Below, piece by piece: positions 44,870-52,864 of a stretch of DNA of 64,000 nucleotides. Each line of letters opens with the position of its first letter. The stretch's first letter is position 1. The position numbers were made by a program, and so were the translations under genes. The stretch spans positions 35,705 to 99,704 of the forward strand of contig JACKDE010000008.1 of assembly GCA_020633675.1 (NCBI GenBank). Direction: 5' to 3'. Under the pieces are notes generated by a model. It was not told the DNA's origin. It made no database searches and saw only the letters and a list, made by a program, of their open reading frames with translations. The stretch comes from Deferribacteres bacterium. Its GTDB lineage: Bacteria; Zhuqueibacterota; Zhuqueibacteria; Zhuqueibacterales; Geothermadaptataceae.

Positions 44870-45652
44870 ATGTTGAAGAAATACTATTTAGTTGTTTTGG
44901 CTTTAGCGTTGTCTTTTTCAGCTTGTATGAATGAACTCTCGGAAATCGATATGGAAGCACCTGCGGTCCCGCGTGGCGTTGCCAGCACAACCGGCGATGA
45001 AATGGTGACCATTTCGTGGTATCCTAATCATGAAGGCGATTTCGATATCTATCATGTTTATCGCAGCGCCCAGGAAAATACAGGCTACTATTTTATCGGC
45101 GCAACAGACCAGCCATTCTTTGTAGACCGTGATGTTGTAAATGGGGAAACCTACTTTTACGCCGTTGCTGCGCTGGATTACAGTGGCAACGAAAGTGAAC
45201 TGAGCTATGATTTGGTTCACGACACACCGCGACCGGAAGGCTACGGCGTTCGCATTTACAACTTTCGCCAATTCCCGGATATAGCCGGTTATGATTTTTC
45301 TGATTTTGCAGTTTTACACTACCGGGCCGGTAGCACAGATATCTATTTTGAATACCATCCAGATGCGGATGGGTTTTTCATCAATGCCTTTTCCGATGAC
45401 ACCGATATTCAGGATTATGGCTATACCGAATCGATGGATGAGATCAGCTATGCGCCGGAACAAGGTTGGTCTGATCTCGGGTATGTCGAAGCTATTGTAG
45501 GGCATACTTATATCGTATGGACGCACGACAATCATTTTGCCAAAATTCGGATAACGCAGCTCAACCAGGATTTGGTGGAATTTGATTGGGCATACCAGAC
45601 GGATCCGGGCAATCATGAGTTGAAGGTAAGCCAGCGCGACCATTTGCCATAG
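44870..45652 (+). CDS. FN3-domain lipoprotein, unknown function
   Basis: 260-residue lipoprotein: MLKKYYLVVLALALSFSAC gives lipid Cys19. A fibronectin type III domain spans about residues 30-120 (PAVPRGVASTTGDEMVTISWYPN; DIYHVYRSAQENTGYYFIG; YFYAVAALDYSGNESELS). The last 130 residues are beta-rich and Tyr/Asp-rich with no recognised domain. GAGGAGG lies 7 nt before the start, and a sigma-54-type promoter precedes it, suggesting stress- or nitrogen-linked control. The next gene, also secreted, starts 74 nt later. Confidence 0.8.
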   Translation: MLKKYYLVVLALALSFSACMNELSEIDMEAPAVPRGVASTTGDEMVTISWYPNHEGDFDIYHVYRSAQENTGYYFIGATDQPFFVDRDVVNGETYFYAVAALDYSGNESELSYDLVHDTPRPEGYGVRIYNFRQFPDIAGYDFSDFAVLHYRAGSTDIYFEYHPDADGFFINAFSDDTDIQDYGYTESMDEISYAPEQGWSDLGYVEAIVGHTYIVWTHDNHFAKIRITQLNQDLVEFDWAYQTDPGNHELKVSQRDHLP

Positions 45653-45726
45653 ATGCGCTGCCAATTGAATTGAAAAGACAATATAGAATCCGCTGATACA
45701 TAAAATAGCATCACAGGAGGTGCAAA

Positions 45727-46701
45727 ATGAAGACCCTGAAACTGAAAAACCCGTTTATCGCCTGGATTGGGGTGATAGGCATCTTTTTGAGCATTTCCGC
45801 AGCTCAGGCAGGCCATGATCGTATCCGAATTGACGTTTGGGCTGATCATGGTTTTGACGATCCTTATTGGTCGGAGGATGCGTTCGAGCTTTTTATCCGG
45901 CCTGACGAAAATTGCTATGTCACGATCATGGTGATCGATCCGGATGGTTATGCAAATGTCATTTATCCACTGAATCGACATCAACAACGCTGGTTGTATC
46001 GCAATCGCGTTTATCGGCTTTCTGATTTGCTGGATGAGCCGCTCTACTTTTATGGCTTGGATGGACGCGCGCACATTAGCGTTGTCGCTACCAGCAGGCC
46101 TGCGTTCCTCAATCCCTGGCTACTGGATGAAGTTTATGCGTTTGCGCACCGACCGTATTCTCTCAACGCATTTGGTGTGCGCATTAGCCTCGGGCCTGTC
46201 GAGTTTGAAAGCCGGTTCGGATTCTACTGGACCAATCATGTCCGATCTTACGGCTACAGCGTTTTTACCACACCAATTTTGATTCGGCCGGCTATCCGGT
46301 ATCAAAAAAGGTACGTGCCCAGGCCCGCACATCATCATCAGGTATGGCAGAGTCGCTGGAAATACCGCTCGAAAAAACCCGTTTTTGTTCATCGCAAAGC
46401 AGAGCATAAGCCGCGAATTGAGGCGCGTGCAGATCGCAGGAGTTGGGACAGGAGAGACCGTGATGCACGTGAGCCTGTGCGGCGTTCAGACGAGCGCACA
46501 ACTGCGCGCAAAGAGCAACGGAGAAGTGATCGTGTTGTGCAACCAGAGACGAGACGCAATGAGCAACCACGCAGCCCGCGTGAGCGTAAGAATGATCAAT
46601 CTGTTCAGAAAAGCAGGGAGCGTGGCAAGTCAAGCGATGCAAAAAAGAATGATGCTGCTGAAGAATCGCGCAAGCCCAGCCGTCGCACCAAAAAGCAGTA
46701 A
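45727..46701 (+). CDS. Exported DUF4384-like protein with basic C-terminal tail
   Basis: 324-residue exported protein. After a signal peptide ending QAG comes a DUF4384-like beta domain (residues 30-150) with FELFIRPDENCYVTIMVIDPDG and VYRLSDLLDEPLYFYG. The C-terminal 110 residues are low-complexity and very Arg/Lys/Asp/Glu-rich (ADRRSWDRRDRDAREPVRR, RKNDQSVQKSRERG), probably disordered. AGGAGG lies 7 nt before the start. It probably forms a unit with the FN3 lipoprotein upstream and ends before the large hairpin at 46763. Confidence 0.75.
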   Translation: MKTLKLKNPFIAWIGVIGIFLSISAAQAGHDRIRIDVWADHGFDDPYWSEDAFELFIRPDENCYVTIMVIDPDGYANVIYPLNRHQQRWLYRNRVYRLSDLLDEPLYFYGLDGRAHISVVATSRPAFLNPWLLDEVYAFAHRPYSLNAFGVRISLGPVEFESRFGFYWTNHVRSYGYSVFTTPILIRPAIRYQKRYVPRPAHHHQVWQSRWKYRSKKPVFVHRKAEHKPRIEARADRRSWDRRDRDAREPVRRSDERTTARKEQRRSDRVVQPETRRNEQPRSPRERKNDQSVQKSRERGKSSDAKKNDAAEESRKPSRRTKKQ

Positions 46702-46762
46702 TGGAGCTACATGAATGCTGAGCCGGTGATGTGCTAAACAAAAACTAACATCATGCAAAAGT

Positions 46763-46820
46763 AAGGCTTTGTGGCAGATTGATGAAAGGACTTCGCTAAT
46801 CTGTTCGCAAAGCCTTTTTT
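46763..46820 (+). terminator. Long-stem Rho-independent terminator
   Basis: AAGGCTTTG (46763-46771) pairs with CAAAGCCTT (46808-46816) and CAGATT (46775-46780) with AATCTG (46798-46803); TTTT follows. It lies 62 nt after the DUF4384-like gene. It overlaps the first codons of the longest frame of the next gene, arguing that its start lies downstream of 46820. Confidence 0.85.
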
Positions 46821-46906
46821 GTTTCAGCAAAACTGCTATTTTGAATAGCGACGATCCTATTGCAATGAAATCCGCTAACAGTTCCATTATTCAATTTAGG
46901 CAAGAA

Positions 46907-47590
46907 ATGATTTTGGAAAAAATAGAGCCGGCTGTGGATGTAGAAAGCGCAGACGCCATGCCGACCGCATTTAGCAAGCTTTACCGGCTTGCATTGTTGC
47001 TGGCTGGGTTTACCATACTTTACAACATCGCAGAAGGCGTCATATCGGTTTTTTGGGGGCTGGAAGATGAGACGATTTCGTTGTTTGGCTTTGGGCTGGA
47101 TTCGTTTGTTGAGGTGATTTCCGGTGCAGGCATTTTGCACCTGGTGTTGCGGCTGCGCAATAGCGACACGGAGTTGCCGGATCAATTTGAGCGCACTGCC
47201 TTGCGCATCACCGGCGGTGCTTTTTATCTGCTGACCATTTCGCTGATCGCTACCGCCGGATTGAATTTATACGCTGGCAAGCATCCGGAAACAACTTTTT
47301 GGGGGATTGTGATTTCATTGATTTCCATCGCCACCATGTGGGCGCTCATTGTGCAAAAACGCAAAGTCGCGCATGCCTTGAAATCCGATGCGCTGCTCGC
47401 GGATGCCAATTGTACGCGCGCCTGTCTGTACCTGTCGATAGTGCTCTTGGTCTCAAGCGCGGGCTACGCGCTCACCGGTATTGGGTACCTGGATGCGCTC
47501 GGCGCACTCGGCATTGCCTGGTTTGCTTTCAAGGAAGGCCGGGAAGCGTTCGAAAAAGCCAAGGGTAAGCTCTGCTACGATTGCCATTGA
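46907..47590 (+). CDS. Cation transporter (CDF-like, divergent)
   Basis: About 227-residue membrane protein of the cation diffusion facilitator relatives. Six TMs can be placed. SLFGFGLDSFVEVISGAGI has the conserved Asp/Glu of the transport site, and KSDALLADANCTRACLYLS is the second site motif. The C-terminus ends CYDCH, a Cys-x2-Cys that could bind metal. There is no C-terminal cytoplasmic ferredoxin-like domain. ATG 46907 is preferred (AGG 6 nt upstream) because the longer frame to 46769 runs through the terminator hairpin; ATG 46865 is possible. Confidence 0.8.
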   Translation: MILEKIEPAVDVESADAMPTAFSKLYRLALLLAGFTILYNIAEGVISVFWGLEDETISLFGFGLDSFVEVISGAGILHLVLRLRNSDTELPDQFERTALRITGGAFYLLTISLIATAGLNLYAGKHPETTFWGIVISLISIATMWALIVQKRKVAHALKSDALLADANCTRACLYLSIVLLVSSAGYALTGIGYLDALGALGIAWFAFKEGREAFEKAKGKLCYDCH

Positions 47591-47603
47591 AGAATAAACA
47601 TTC

Positions 47604-48785
47604 TCACTCATCGTACGTCACCCGATAAATGCAGTTGGCGAAGTCATCGGAAACCAGCAGTGAGCCATCGTGCAGCACTTCGATATCCACGGGACGTCCC
47701 CAATATTCCTCGCCAAGCAGCCAGCCGGTTGCAAAATGATCATATTTCACCGCTTTGTTGTTTTCGAGCGTTACAACCACCACGCGGTAGCCGTCCGGCC
47801 TGGATCGATTCCATGAGCCGTGCTGGGCGATAAAGATTTTGTTGCGATAGCTGGCAGGAAACATTTTGCCGGTGTAAAATCGCATGCCTAGCGCAGCATT
47901 GTGTGCCGCCATTTCCAGTGCTGCAGGCTGAAAATCCGCATCGCTCATCGATGCTTGAAAGCTGCTATCCACCAGTGTTTTGCCGTAGTGGTACGGGAAG
48001 CCAAAATGCAACCCGGCTTTCGGTGCATGATTGAGTTCCTCGGGCGGACGGTCATCACCCCAGGCATCGCGGCCATTGTCGGTAAACCAGAGCTCTTTGG
48101 TCACCGGGTGCCAGTCAAAACCGACCGTATTGCGAATGCCACGCGCAAAAATCTCCCTGCCCCTGCCATCGGGATTGATGCGGGTAATGGTGCCAAAAAT
48201 CTCTTCTTCCGGTTCGCATATATTGCAGGGTGCGCCCACCGGCACATATAGCTTGCCATCCGGCCCAAATCGAATAAATTTCCAGCCATGGTGAACTTTG
48301 TCAGGATACTGGTCGCTGATAACAACCGGCGCTGGCGGATTCTTTAGGTTTTCCTCAATATTTTCCAACTTCAGGATGCGATTGATCTCAGCGATATAGA
48401 GATCGCCATCTTTAAAAGCAACGCCGTTAGGCATGAACAGATCGCTCGCCAATGTGATCACTTCGTCGGCCTTAAAGTCCTTGTTGCGGTCGACGATGGC
48501 GTACACTTTGCCGGGCACACTTCCGCGGGCGCGGAACGTCCCAACATACAAAACACCACTCGGGCTGATCGACATCGAGCGCGCACCTTCGACGTTCTCG
48601 GCGAATAGCTCAATTTGGAAACCATCGGGCAGCTTGATTTTGTCGAGATACTCCTGCGGTTTGACATCAAGCATGGGATTGCTGGCACGCACCGGTCGCT
48701 GTTGAGTCTGTGCTGTCGCCAGGGCTGTGCAGAATAATATTATAAAAATTATACCTGCATATTTGCATTTGAAAGAAGATCGCAT
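47604..48785 (-). CDS. PQQ-dependent sugar (sorbosone/glucose-type) dehydrogenase
   Basis: 393-residue periplasmic beta-propeller enzyme oxidising sugars with PQQ. A signal peptide (GIIFIILFCTALATAQ) precedes propeller blades: PNGVAFKDGDLYIAEINRIL, the Arg-containing IRNTVGFDWHPVTKELWFTDNGRDAW (PQQ/Ca2+ contact region with Asp) and GFPYHYGK. The ending VSDDFANCIYRVTY is the usual family C-terminus. It is the last gene of a three-gene minus-strand operon (gaps of 12 and 7 nt). No PQQ biosynthesis genes are seen in the window. Confidence 0.9.
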   Translation of the reverse strand: MRSSFKCKYAGIIFIILFCTALATAQTQQRPVRASNPMLDVKPQEYLDKIKLPDGFQIELFAENVEGARSMSISPSGVLYVGTFRARGSVPGKVYAIVDRNKDFKADEVITLASDLFMPNGVAFKDGDLYIAEINRILKLENIEENLKNPPAPVVISDQYPDKVHHGWKFIRFGPDGKLYVPVGAPCNICEPEEEIFGTITRINPDGRGREIFARGIRNTVGFDWHPVTKELWFTDNGRDAWGDDRPPEELNHAPKAGLHFGFPYHYGKTLVDSSFQASMSDADFQPAALEMAAHNAALGMRFYTGKMFPASYRNKIFIAQHGSWNRSRPDGYRVVVVTLENNKAVKYDHFATGWLLGEEYWGRPVDIEVLHDGSLLVSDDFANCIYRVTYDE

Positions 48786-48797
48786 ACCTACTCCATT

Positions 48798-49406
48798 TTA
48801 TTTAGGTGATTCAGGCGATGCAGCAGGCTCAGTGGATTTCATCGTTTCAAGCATTTGTTGGTAAACACCGACTAATTCACTGCCGAGCGAATAAAGCTCA
48901 TTAAATGCAGAGCGAACCTTGCCGAGATCGCTTAGCCGGCCATTTAACGCAGCTGCCATCAGCCGATCCACAAGTCGATAATAAAGGTCCTGAAAAGCAT
49001 AAAGTCGCGATAAGCTGCTGGCGGTCTCAAAATCCATGGTTGCAAAAGCCTGGGTCGCAATAGTGGCCTGATAAGCCGATGATTGCAATAGGGGCGGGGA
49101 CAGGCCCTTCCAGCCCGGGATAGCGTCGTGAGCTGAGTTGCCGCGCGAATGACCAGCGTTAAGCATGCTGTCTATAGTGGTGGTCATTTGCAGGTAGTAG
49201 GGCAGGCGGTTTTCCAGAAAAAATTTGTTTTGCTGGATCTCGCCCTGAATACCGATTAGTGCAGCATTGACCATTTTTTGATCATTGCGTGCTTGCCGCC
49301 ATTCATTGACGGCCAGCGCCAACAGTACAGCAAAAACGATCGAAAAAATTTCAATAAACAAGGCGCCGGCAGAGATATTGTGCTTTTCGAGATATTCCTT
49401 CATCAT
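48798..49406 (-). CDS. Single-TM protein, DUF6090-like, unknown function
   Basis: 202-residue protein anchored by one N-terminal TM (ALFIEIFSIVFAVLLALAVNEW) immediately followed by WRQARND, the pattern seen in DUF6090-like proteins of Bacteroidota. The rest is helical (periplasmic) with QGEIQQNKFFLENR and coiled-coil-like stretches. It lies between the sialidase-like lipoprotein and the PQQ dehydrogenase with tiny gaps, so it is an operon member; no function is known. Confidence 0.65.
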   Translation of the reverse strand: MMKEYLEKHNISAGALFIEIFSIVFAVLLALAVNEWRQARNDQKMVNAALIGIQGEIQQNKFFLENRLPYYLQMTTTIDSMLNAGHSRGNSAHDAIPGWKGLSPPLLQSSAYQATIATQAFATMDFETASSLSRLYAFQDLYYRLVDRLMAAALNGRLSDLGKVRSAFNELYSLGSELVGVYQQMLETMKSTEPAASPESPK

Positions 49407-49413
49407 ACTTTGC

Positions 49414-50643
49414 CTAATATTTGGCCAGGGCCGTCATGACCTGTGGTTTTTCTCCTGTTTTGGTCCAGGAAAAAAAGATTGATTGGCCCGATTGTACCAT
49501 ACGTGGAAAGCCGCTGGCGCGGCTGCCACCGGTAAGCGCGATGGTTTGGGAGTTCTCAAGTGAGCCATTATTGCTGACTCGGCGCATTTTAATCACACCG
49601 TCGTCTCCCTGGTATTCCATCCAACTCACCAAAGCCGTGTTTTGATTGAGTAAGACCACATCCACACGTCCCATAGGCTCGCCATCATTGATCAGTATTG
49701 GGGCGCCAAATCTTTTTCCACCGTCCGCTGAAAAGGCCATTTTGACTTCAGGCTTCTGTCCTGCAGCAGTAAACCAGGCGACAACAACCGACTGCTCCAG
49801 TGTTGCAAGAGCCGGCCCATTGACAGGACAGCCCGATATTCTCCAGTTATCTGCAAACACGCATTGTGGCTCCGACCAGATGCCTTTTTCAAGGCGAACA
49901 ACGTAAATGTCGCGGATTTCGTCATCAGACCGATTACGATAGGCCACGATAGCGCCGTCAGGTAGCAAAGCGGCCGATGTTTGGCAGCATTCACATGTAC
50001 GGTCATCCAGCTCAACTTCGTGGGCAATTTTGCCGTCTGGGCGCAAAAGGGCAGAGCGCAAGGTCATCTCCTCGCTGCTTTCACTGTGGCCGCCACTATC
50101 GGCAAAATTGCGGCCATCAAGCCAAACGGTAAAAAGTTGATCGTTTTGCCAGGGTAGCAAAGAAACAAAGCCGTGCTCGGTTTGCGTGCCGTCGCGGTGG
50201 GGGATGATCGGCGTGCTCCAACTGCCGCCATCGTCTTTTGAAAACGCAATATTGACGTTGTAGGCGTAGGTGCTTTTAGCGCTTTTCGCCAGCCAATGCG
50301 CTACCAATGTGCCATCGTTGAGCATTGCCATCGAGGGGAAGTCTGCCCAGTTCACGAACCAGTGATCGCCGCTGGTAACCAATTGGGGAACAGACCAACT
50401 GCTGTCTTGCCATTCTGAGAATTTAAGCGCCACCTTACCGTTGTCGAGATCTTCCATCCACGATAATAATGCACGCCCATCTTTGGATGCAAATAAATTC
50501 GGCTCGCCACTACCTGCTGCAGCTGGCGACTCAACTAGCTGCAGTGAAAGCAATTGTTGTGCTGGCGTATTTGCCGAGTTGCAGGCAAATTGCGAACAAA
50601 CAGTGAAGACCGCAAGCAATATAGCGAAGAAACGAACCGCCAT
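49414..50643 (-). CDS. Sialidase/BNR-fold lipoprotein, unknown substrate
   Basis: About 409-residue lipoprotein, first gene of a three-gene operon. ATG 50643 is set by GGAG 6 nt upstream, then MAVRFFAILLAVFTVCSQFAC gives lipid Cys21. The body has six-blade-like repeats with Asp-box-like elements (AFSKDDGGSWSTP; AFSADGGKRFGAP), as in exo-alpha-sialidase/BNR proteins. A CXC-x-C cluster (DRTCECCQTSA) is unusual. A true sialidase role is unproven, as the catalytic Arg triad and Tyr/Glu pair are not clearly visible. Confidence 0.75.
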   Translation of the reverse strand: MAVRFFAILLAVFTVCSQFACNSANTPAQQLLSLQLVESPAAAGSGEPNLFASKDGRALLSWMEDLDNGKVALKFSEWQDSSWSVPQLVTSGDHWFVNWADFPSMAMLNDGTLVAHWLAKSAKSTYAYNVNIAFSKDDGGSWSTPIIPHRDGTQTEHGFVSLLPWQNDQLFTVWLDGRNFADSGGHSESSEEMTLRSALLRPDGKIAHEVELDDRTCECCQTSAALLPDGAIVAYRNRSDDEIRDIYVVRLEKGIWSEPQCVFADNWRISGCPVNGPALATLEQSVVVAWFTAAGQKPEVKMAFSADGGKRFGAPILINDGEPMGRVDVVLLNQNTALVSWMEYQGDDGVIKMRRVSNNGSLENSQTIALTGGSRASGFPRMVQSGQSIFFSWTKTGEKPQVMTALAKY

Positions 50644-50840
50644 GAATTTCTCCATTTTTATTCCAGAGAATAGGGCATGATGGAAAAACTTGCAAAAGAA
50701 ATGTGCCAGAGAATGGAGATGAATTTTGCAAGGCAGAGGGTGGCAGGCTGAATTCTTAAAGGATTTCTATCAATTCGCTTGTTGGTAAATAAGTCGATTG
50801 GGCTAAAATCAATTATGCATATAGAAAGTTAGTAAAATAG

Positions 50841-51716
50841 CTACTTCGGTAGGGTAAACGAAATCGTAGTGCCTTTGCCGGGCGCAGAGACCATCGCCAA
50901 TTGCCCGCCATGTTGCTTCACGATTTTCTGGCAGATACTCAGCCCCAAGCCGCTGCCTTCGATATCACCGACATTGCTGCCGCGCTGAAATGGCTGGAAG
51001 ACACCATGTTGTTCGTTGGGAGCGATGCCGATGCCATTGTCGCGGACATGAATCGCCACAAAGCGAGGCAGGCCTTCTGAGGCGATTTCGATGTATGCCG
51101 GCTTCTCGGGATGCCGATATTTCGCGGCATTGTTCAGCAGGTTGTCAAAAATCACCCGCAGTCCTTCACGGTTGCCGCTGACAACAGGCAATGGTCGCGG
51201 GATCTCGATGACGAGTGAGCGGGCTGCGCGATCAGGGAAGGAATCATGGACCAGTGTGCGTACAAGTTCATCAAGGTCTACCTGCTCTGCCACCATTTCA
51301 AATTTGCCAAAGCGGGCAAATTTGAGCAGATCATCAATGATCTGATGCATTGTGTGTATATTGCCGCAGATGCGTTCCAGATAATGCAAGTGCTCGGGTG
51401 ATGCGGTTGCATCGAGATCATCGTGCAGCAGGCTACTAAAGCTTTCCGCTGCTATCAGCCGCGTTTTGAGCGTATGCGAGAGCAAAGAAAGGAACTCATC
51501 GAGATTCTGTGGCAGTAGTTGGTTTTGTACCGGAAAAATGGGCGAGTGTGTTTGTTTTTGTCTCGAAAAAAAATTGCGAAGGGAGGAGCGTCTTTTTGTA
51601 CGGTTGGTGTCCTTCTTGCGAAAAGTCGCTTGTTGTACGTCTGCTGCGTCCACGGTTGCCCACCTTTGTCGATATGTGATAAACGGGAAATTGTATCCGG
51701 TTCGAGGAGCCGTCAC
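50841..51716 (-). CDS. Soluble sensor histidine kinase
   Basis: 291-residue kinase without TMs or a PAS/GAF domain. The HisKA region has FLSLLSHTLKTRLIAAES with the phospho-acceptor His near residue 80 (the usual P after LKT is R). HATPase boxes are N (FDNLLNNAAKYRHP), G1 (VRDNGIGIAP), F (VFQPFQRG) and G2 (GSGLGLSICQKIV). The first 60 residues are Lys/Arg-rich and lack a signal peptide. No response-regulator gene is adjacent, so it is an orphan kinase here. Confidence 0.88.
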   Translation of the reverse strand: MTAPRTGYNFPFITYRQRWATVDAADVQQATFRKKDTNRTKRRSSLRNFFSRQKQTHSPIFPVQNQLLPQNLDEFLSLLSHTLKTRLIAAESFSSLLHDDLDATASPEHLHYLERICGNIHTMHQIIDDLLKFARFGKFEMVAEQVDLDELVRTLVHDSFPDRAARSLVIEIPRPLPVVSGNREGLRVIFDNLLNNAAKYRHPEKPAYIEIASEGLPRFVAIHVRDNGIGIAPNEQHGVFQPFQRGSNVGDIEGSGLGLSICQKIVKQHGGQLAMVSAPGKGTTISFTLPK

Positions 51717-51854
51717 ATTTTAGCGCGAAACGCCTCTAAATGCAAGAAAAAACAAGGATATTAAGGATTTTTAATAAGCGTCGATAGCAGGCAATGCATT
51801 AGACAAAACAACGTTTTTGCAAAGGAGTACTGGAAAGTATGATGCAAAAGAAAT

Positions 51855-52850
51855 CTATCGTGATCTGAACAGAGCTGCGGCATCGGTGAGCACTTTTTGC
51901 ATCACTCCATCGAGCGTGCCGGTTAGTGTTGCACCGGAAGCAAAGGCATGCCCGCCACCGTTATAGCTTTGCGCCAGCTTGTTGATCACGAGATTGCCGT
52001 TGGAGCGGAAGCTGATTTTCACGCGGTCGTTATCCAGCTCGATAAAAAGCAGCGCTATTTCAACGCCTTCGATCGTGCGAGGAAAATCGGAAAGACCATC
52101 GGTGTCTTTGAGCGATGCGCCGGCTTCCGCCAGCATTTTTTGTGTGATGATCATCGTGGCCAGCTGATTTTCATAATGAAATTTCAGGCTGGCCAAAGCA
52201 CTCGCCATCAATTTGACACGGGCGTGGCTTTGGTTTTCGTAGATATCTTTGTGGATTTGTTGCGGATTGATGCCGCGACCAAGCAATTCGGCTGCGATTT
52301 GATGTACACGCGGCGTTGTGTTTGAGTAGCGAAATACACCGGTATCGGTCAATATTGCGGTGTAAAGCGCTTCGGAAATGCGGGTCGTCAATTTGGCATC
52401 CAGGCCGTGCAAAAGCTCGAAAATCAGCTCGCCGGTTGAGCTGGCTTTTGGATAGATCGCGTCGTGCTCAACGAATGGCTCGTTTTTGGGGTGGTGATCG
52501 ATGCAGACTTTTGTCAGGTGGCTGCCTCGGATAAACTCTCCGAGTTCGCGCAGTCGCCCCCAGTCGCTGATGTCGAGGATAAAAACCGCATCAGCATTGC
52601 TGACATACTCAATATGCCGACTGGCGTCATAAATTTCAATTTCGCCATTCGGATCGAGAAATTGGAATACGTCCGGTGCCGGACTGCTGTTCAGGATTTT
52701 AACCGACTTTTTGCGTTGCTTCAAAAAGTGTGCAAATGCAATTTCAGAGCCAATCGCATCACCGTCTGGATTGACATGGGTGGTGACAATAAATTGCTGG
52801 TACGTACGGATGATTTCATCAATTGTATCAATATCGGCCTTTTTGAGCAT
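51855..52850 (-). CDS. nrnA: DHH-family phosphoesterase, NrnA-like
   Basis: 331-residue bifunctional nanoRNase/pAp phosphatase-like enzyme degrading short oligoribonucleotides and 3'-phosphoadenosine 5'-phosphate. DHH-family motifs are THVNPDGDAIGSE (motif I), FILDISDWGRL, CIDHHPKN (the DHH-like motif) and the C-terminal DHHA1 domain ending YNGGGHAFASGATLTG. It lies 14 nt downstream of the secreted propeller protein gene, apparently co-transcribed though functionally unrelated. Confidence 0.93.
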   Translation of the reverse strand: MLKKADIDTIDEIIRTYQQFIVTTHVNPDGDAIGSEIAFAHFLKQRKKSVKILNSSPAPDVFQFLDPNGEIEIYDASRHIEYVSNADAVFILDISDWGRLRELGEFIRGSHLTKVCIDHHPKNEPFVEHDAIYPKASSTGELIFELLHGLDAKLTTRISEALYTAILTDTGVFRYSNTTPRVHQIAAELLGRGINPQQIHKDIYENQSHARVKLMASALASLKFHYENQLATMIITQKMLAEAGASLKDTDGLSDFPRTIEGVEIALLFIELDNDRVKISFRSNGNLVINKLAQSYNGGGHAFASGATLTGTLDGVMQKVLTDAAALFRSR

Positions 52851-52864
52851 GAAGCAGCTTTCGG

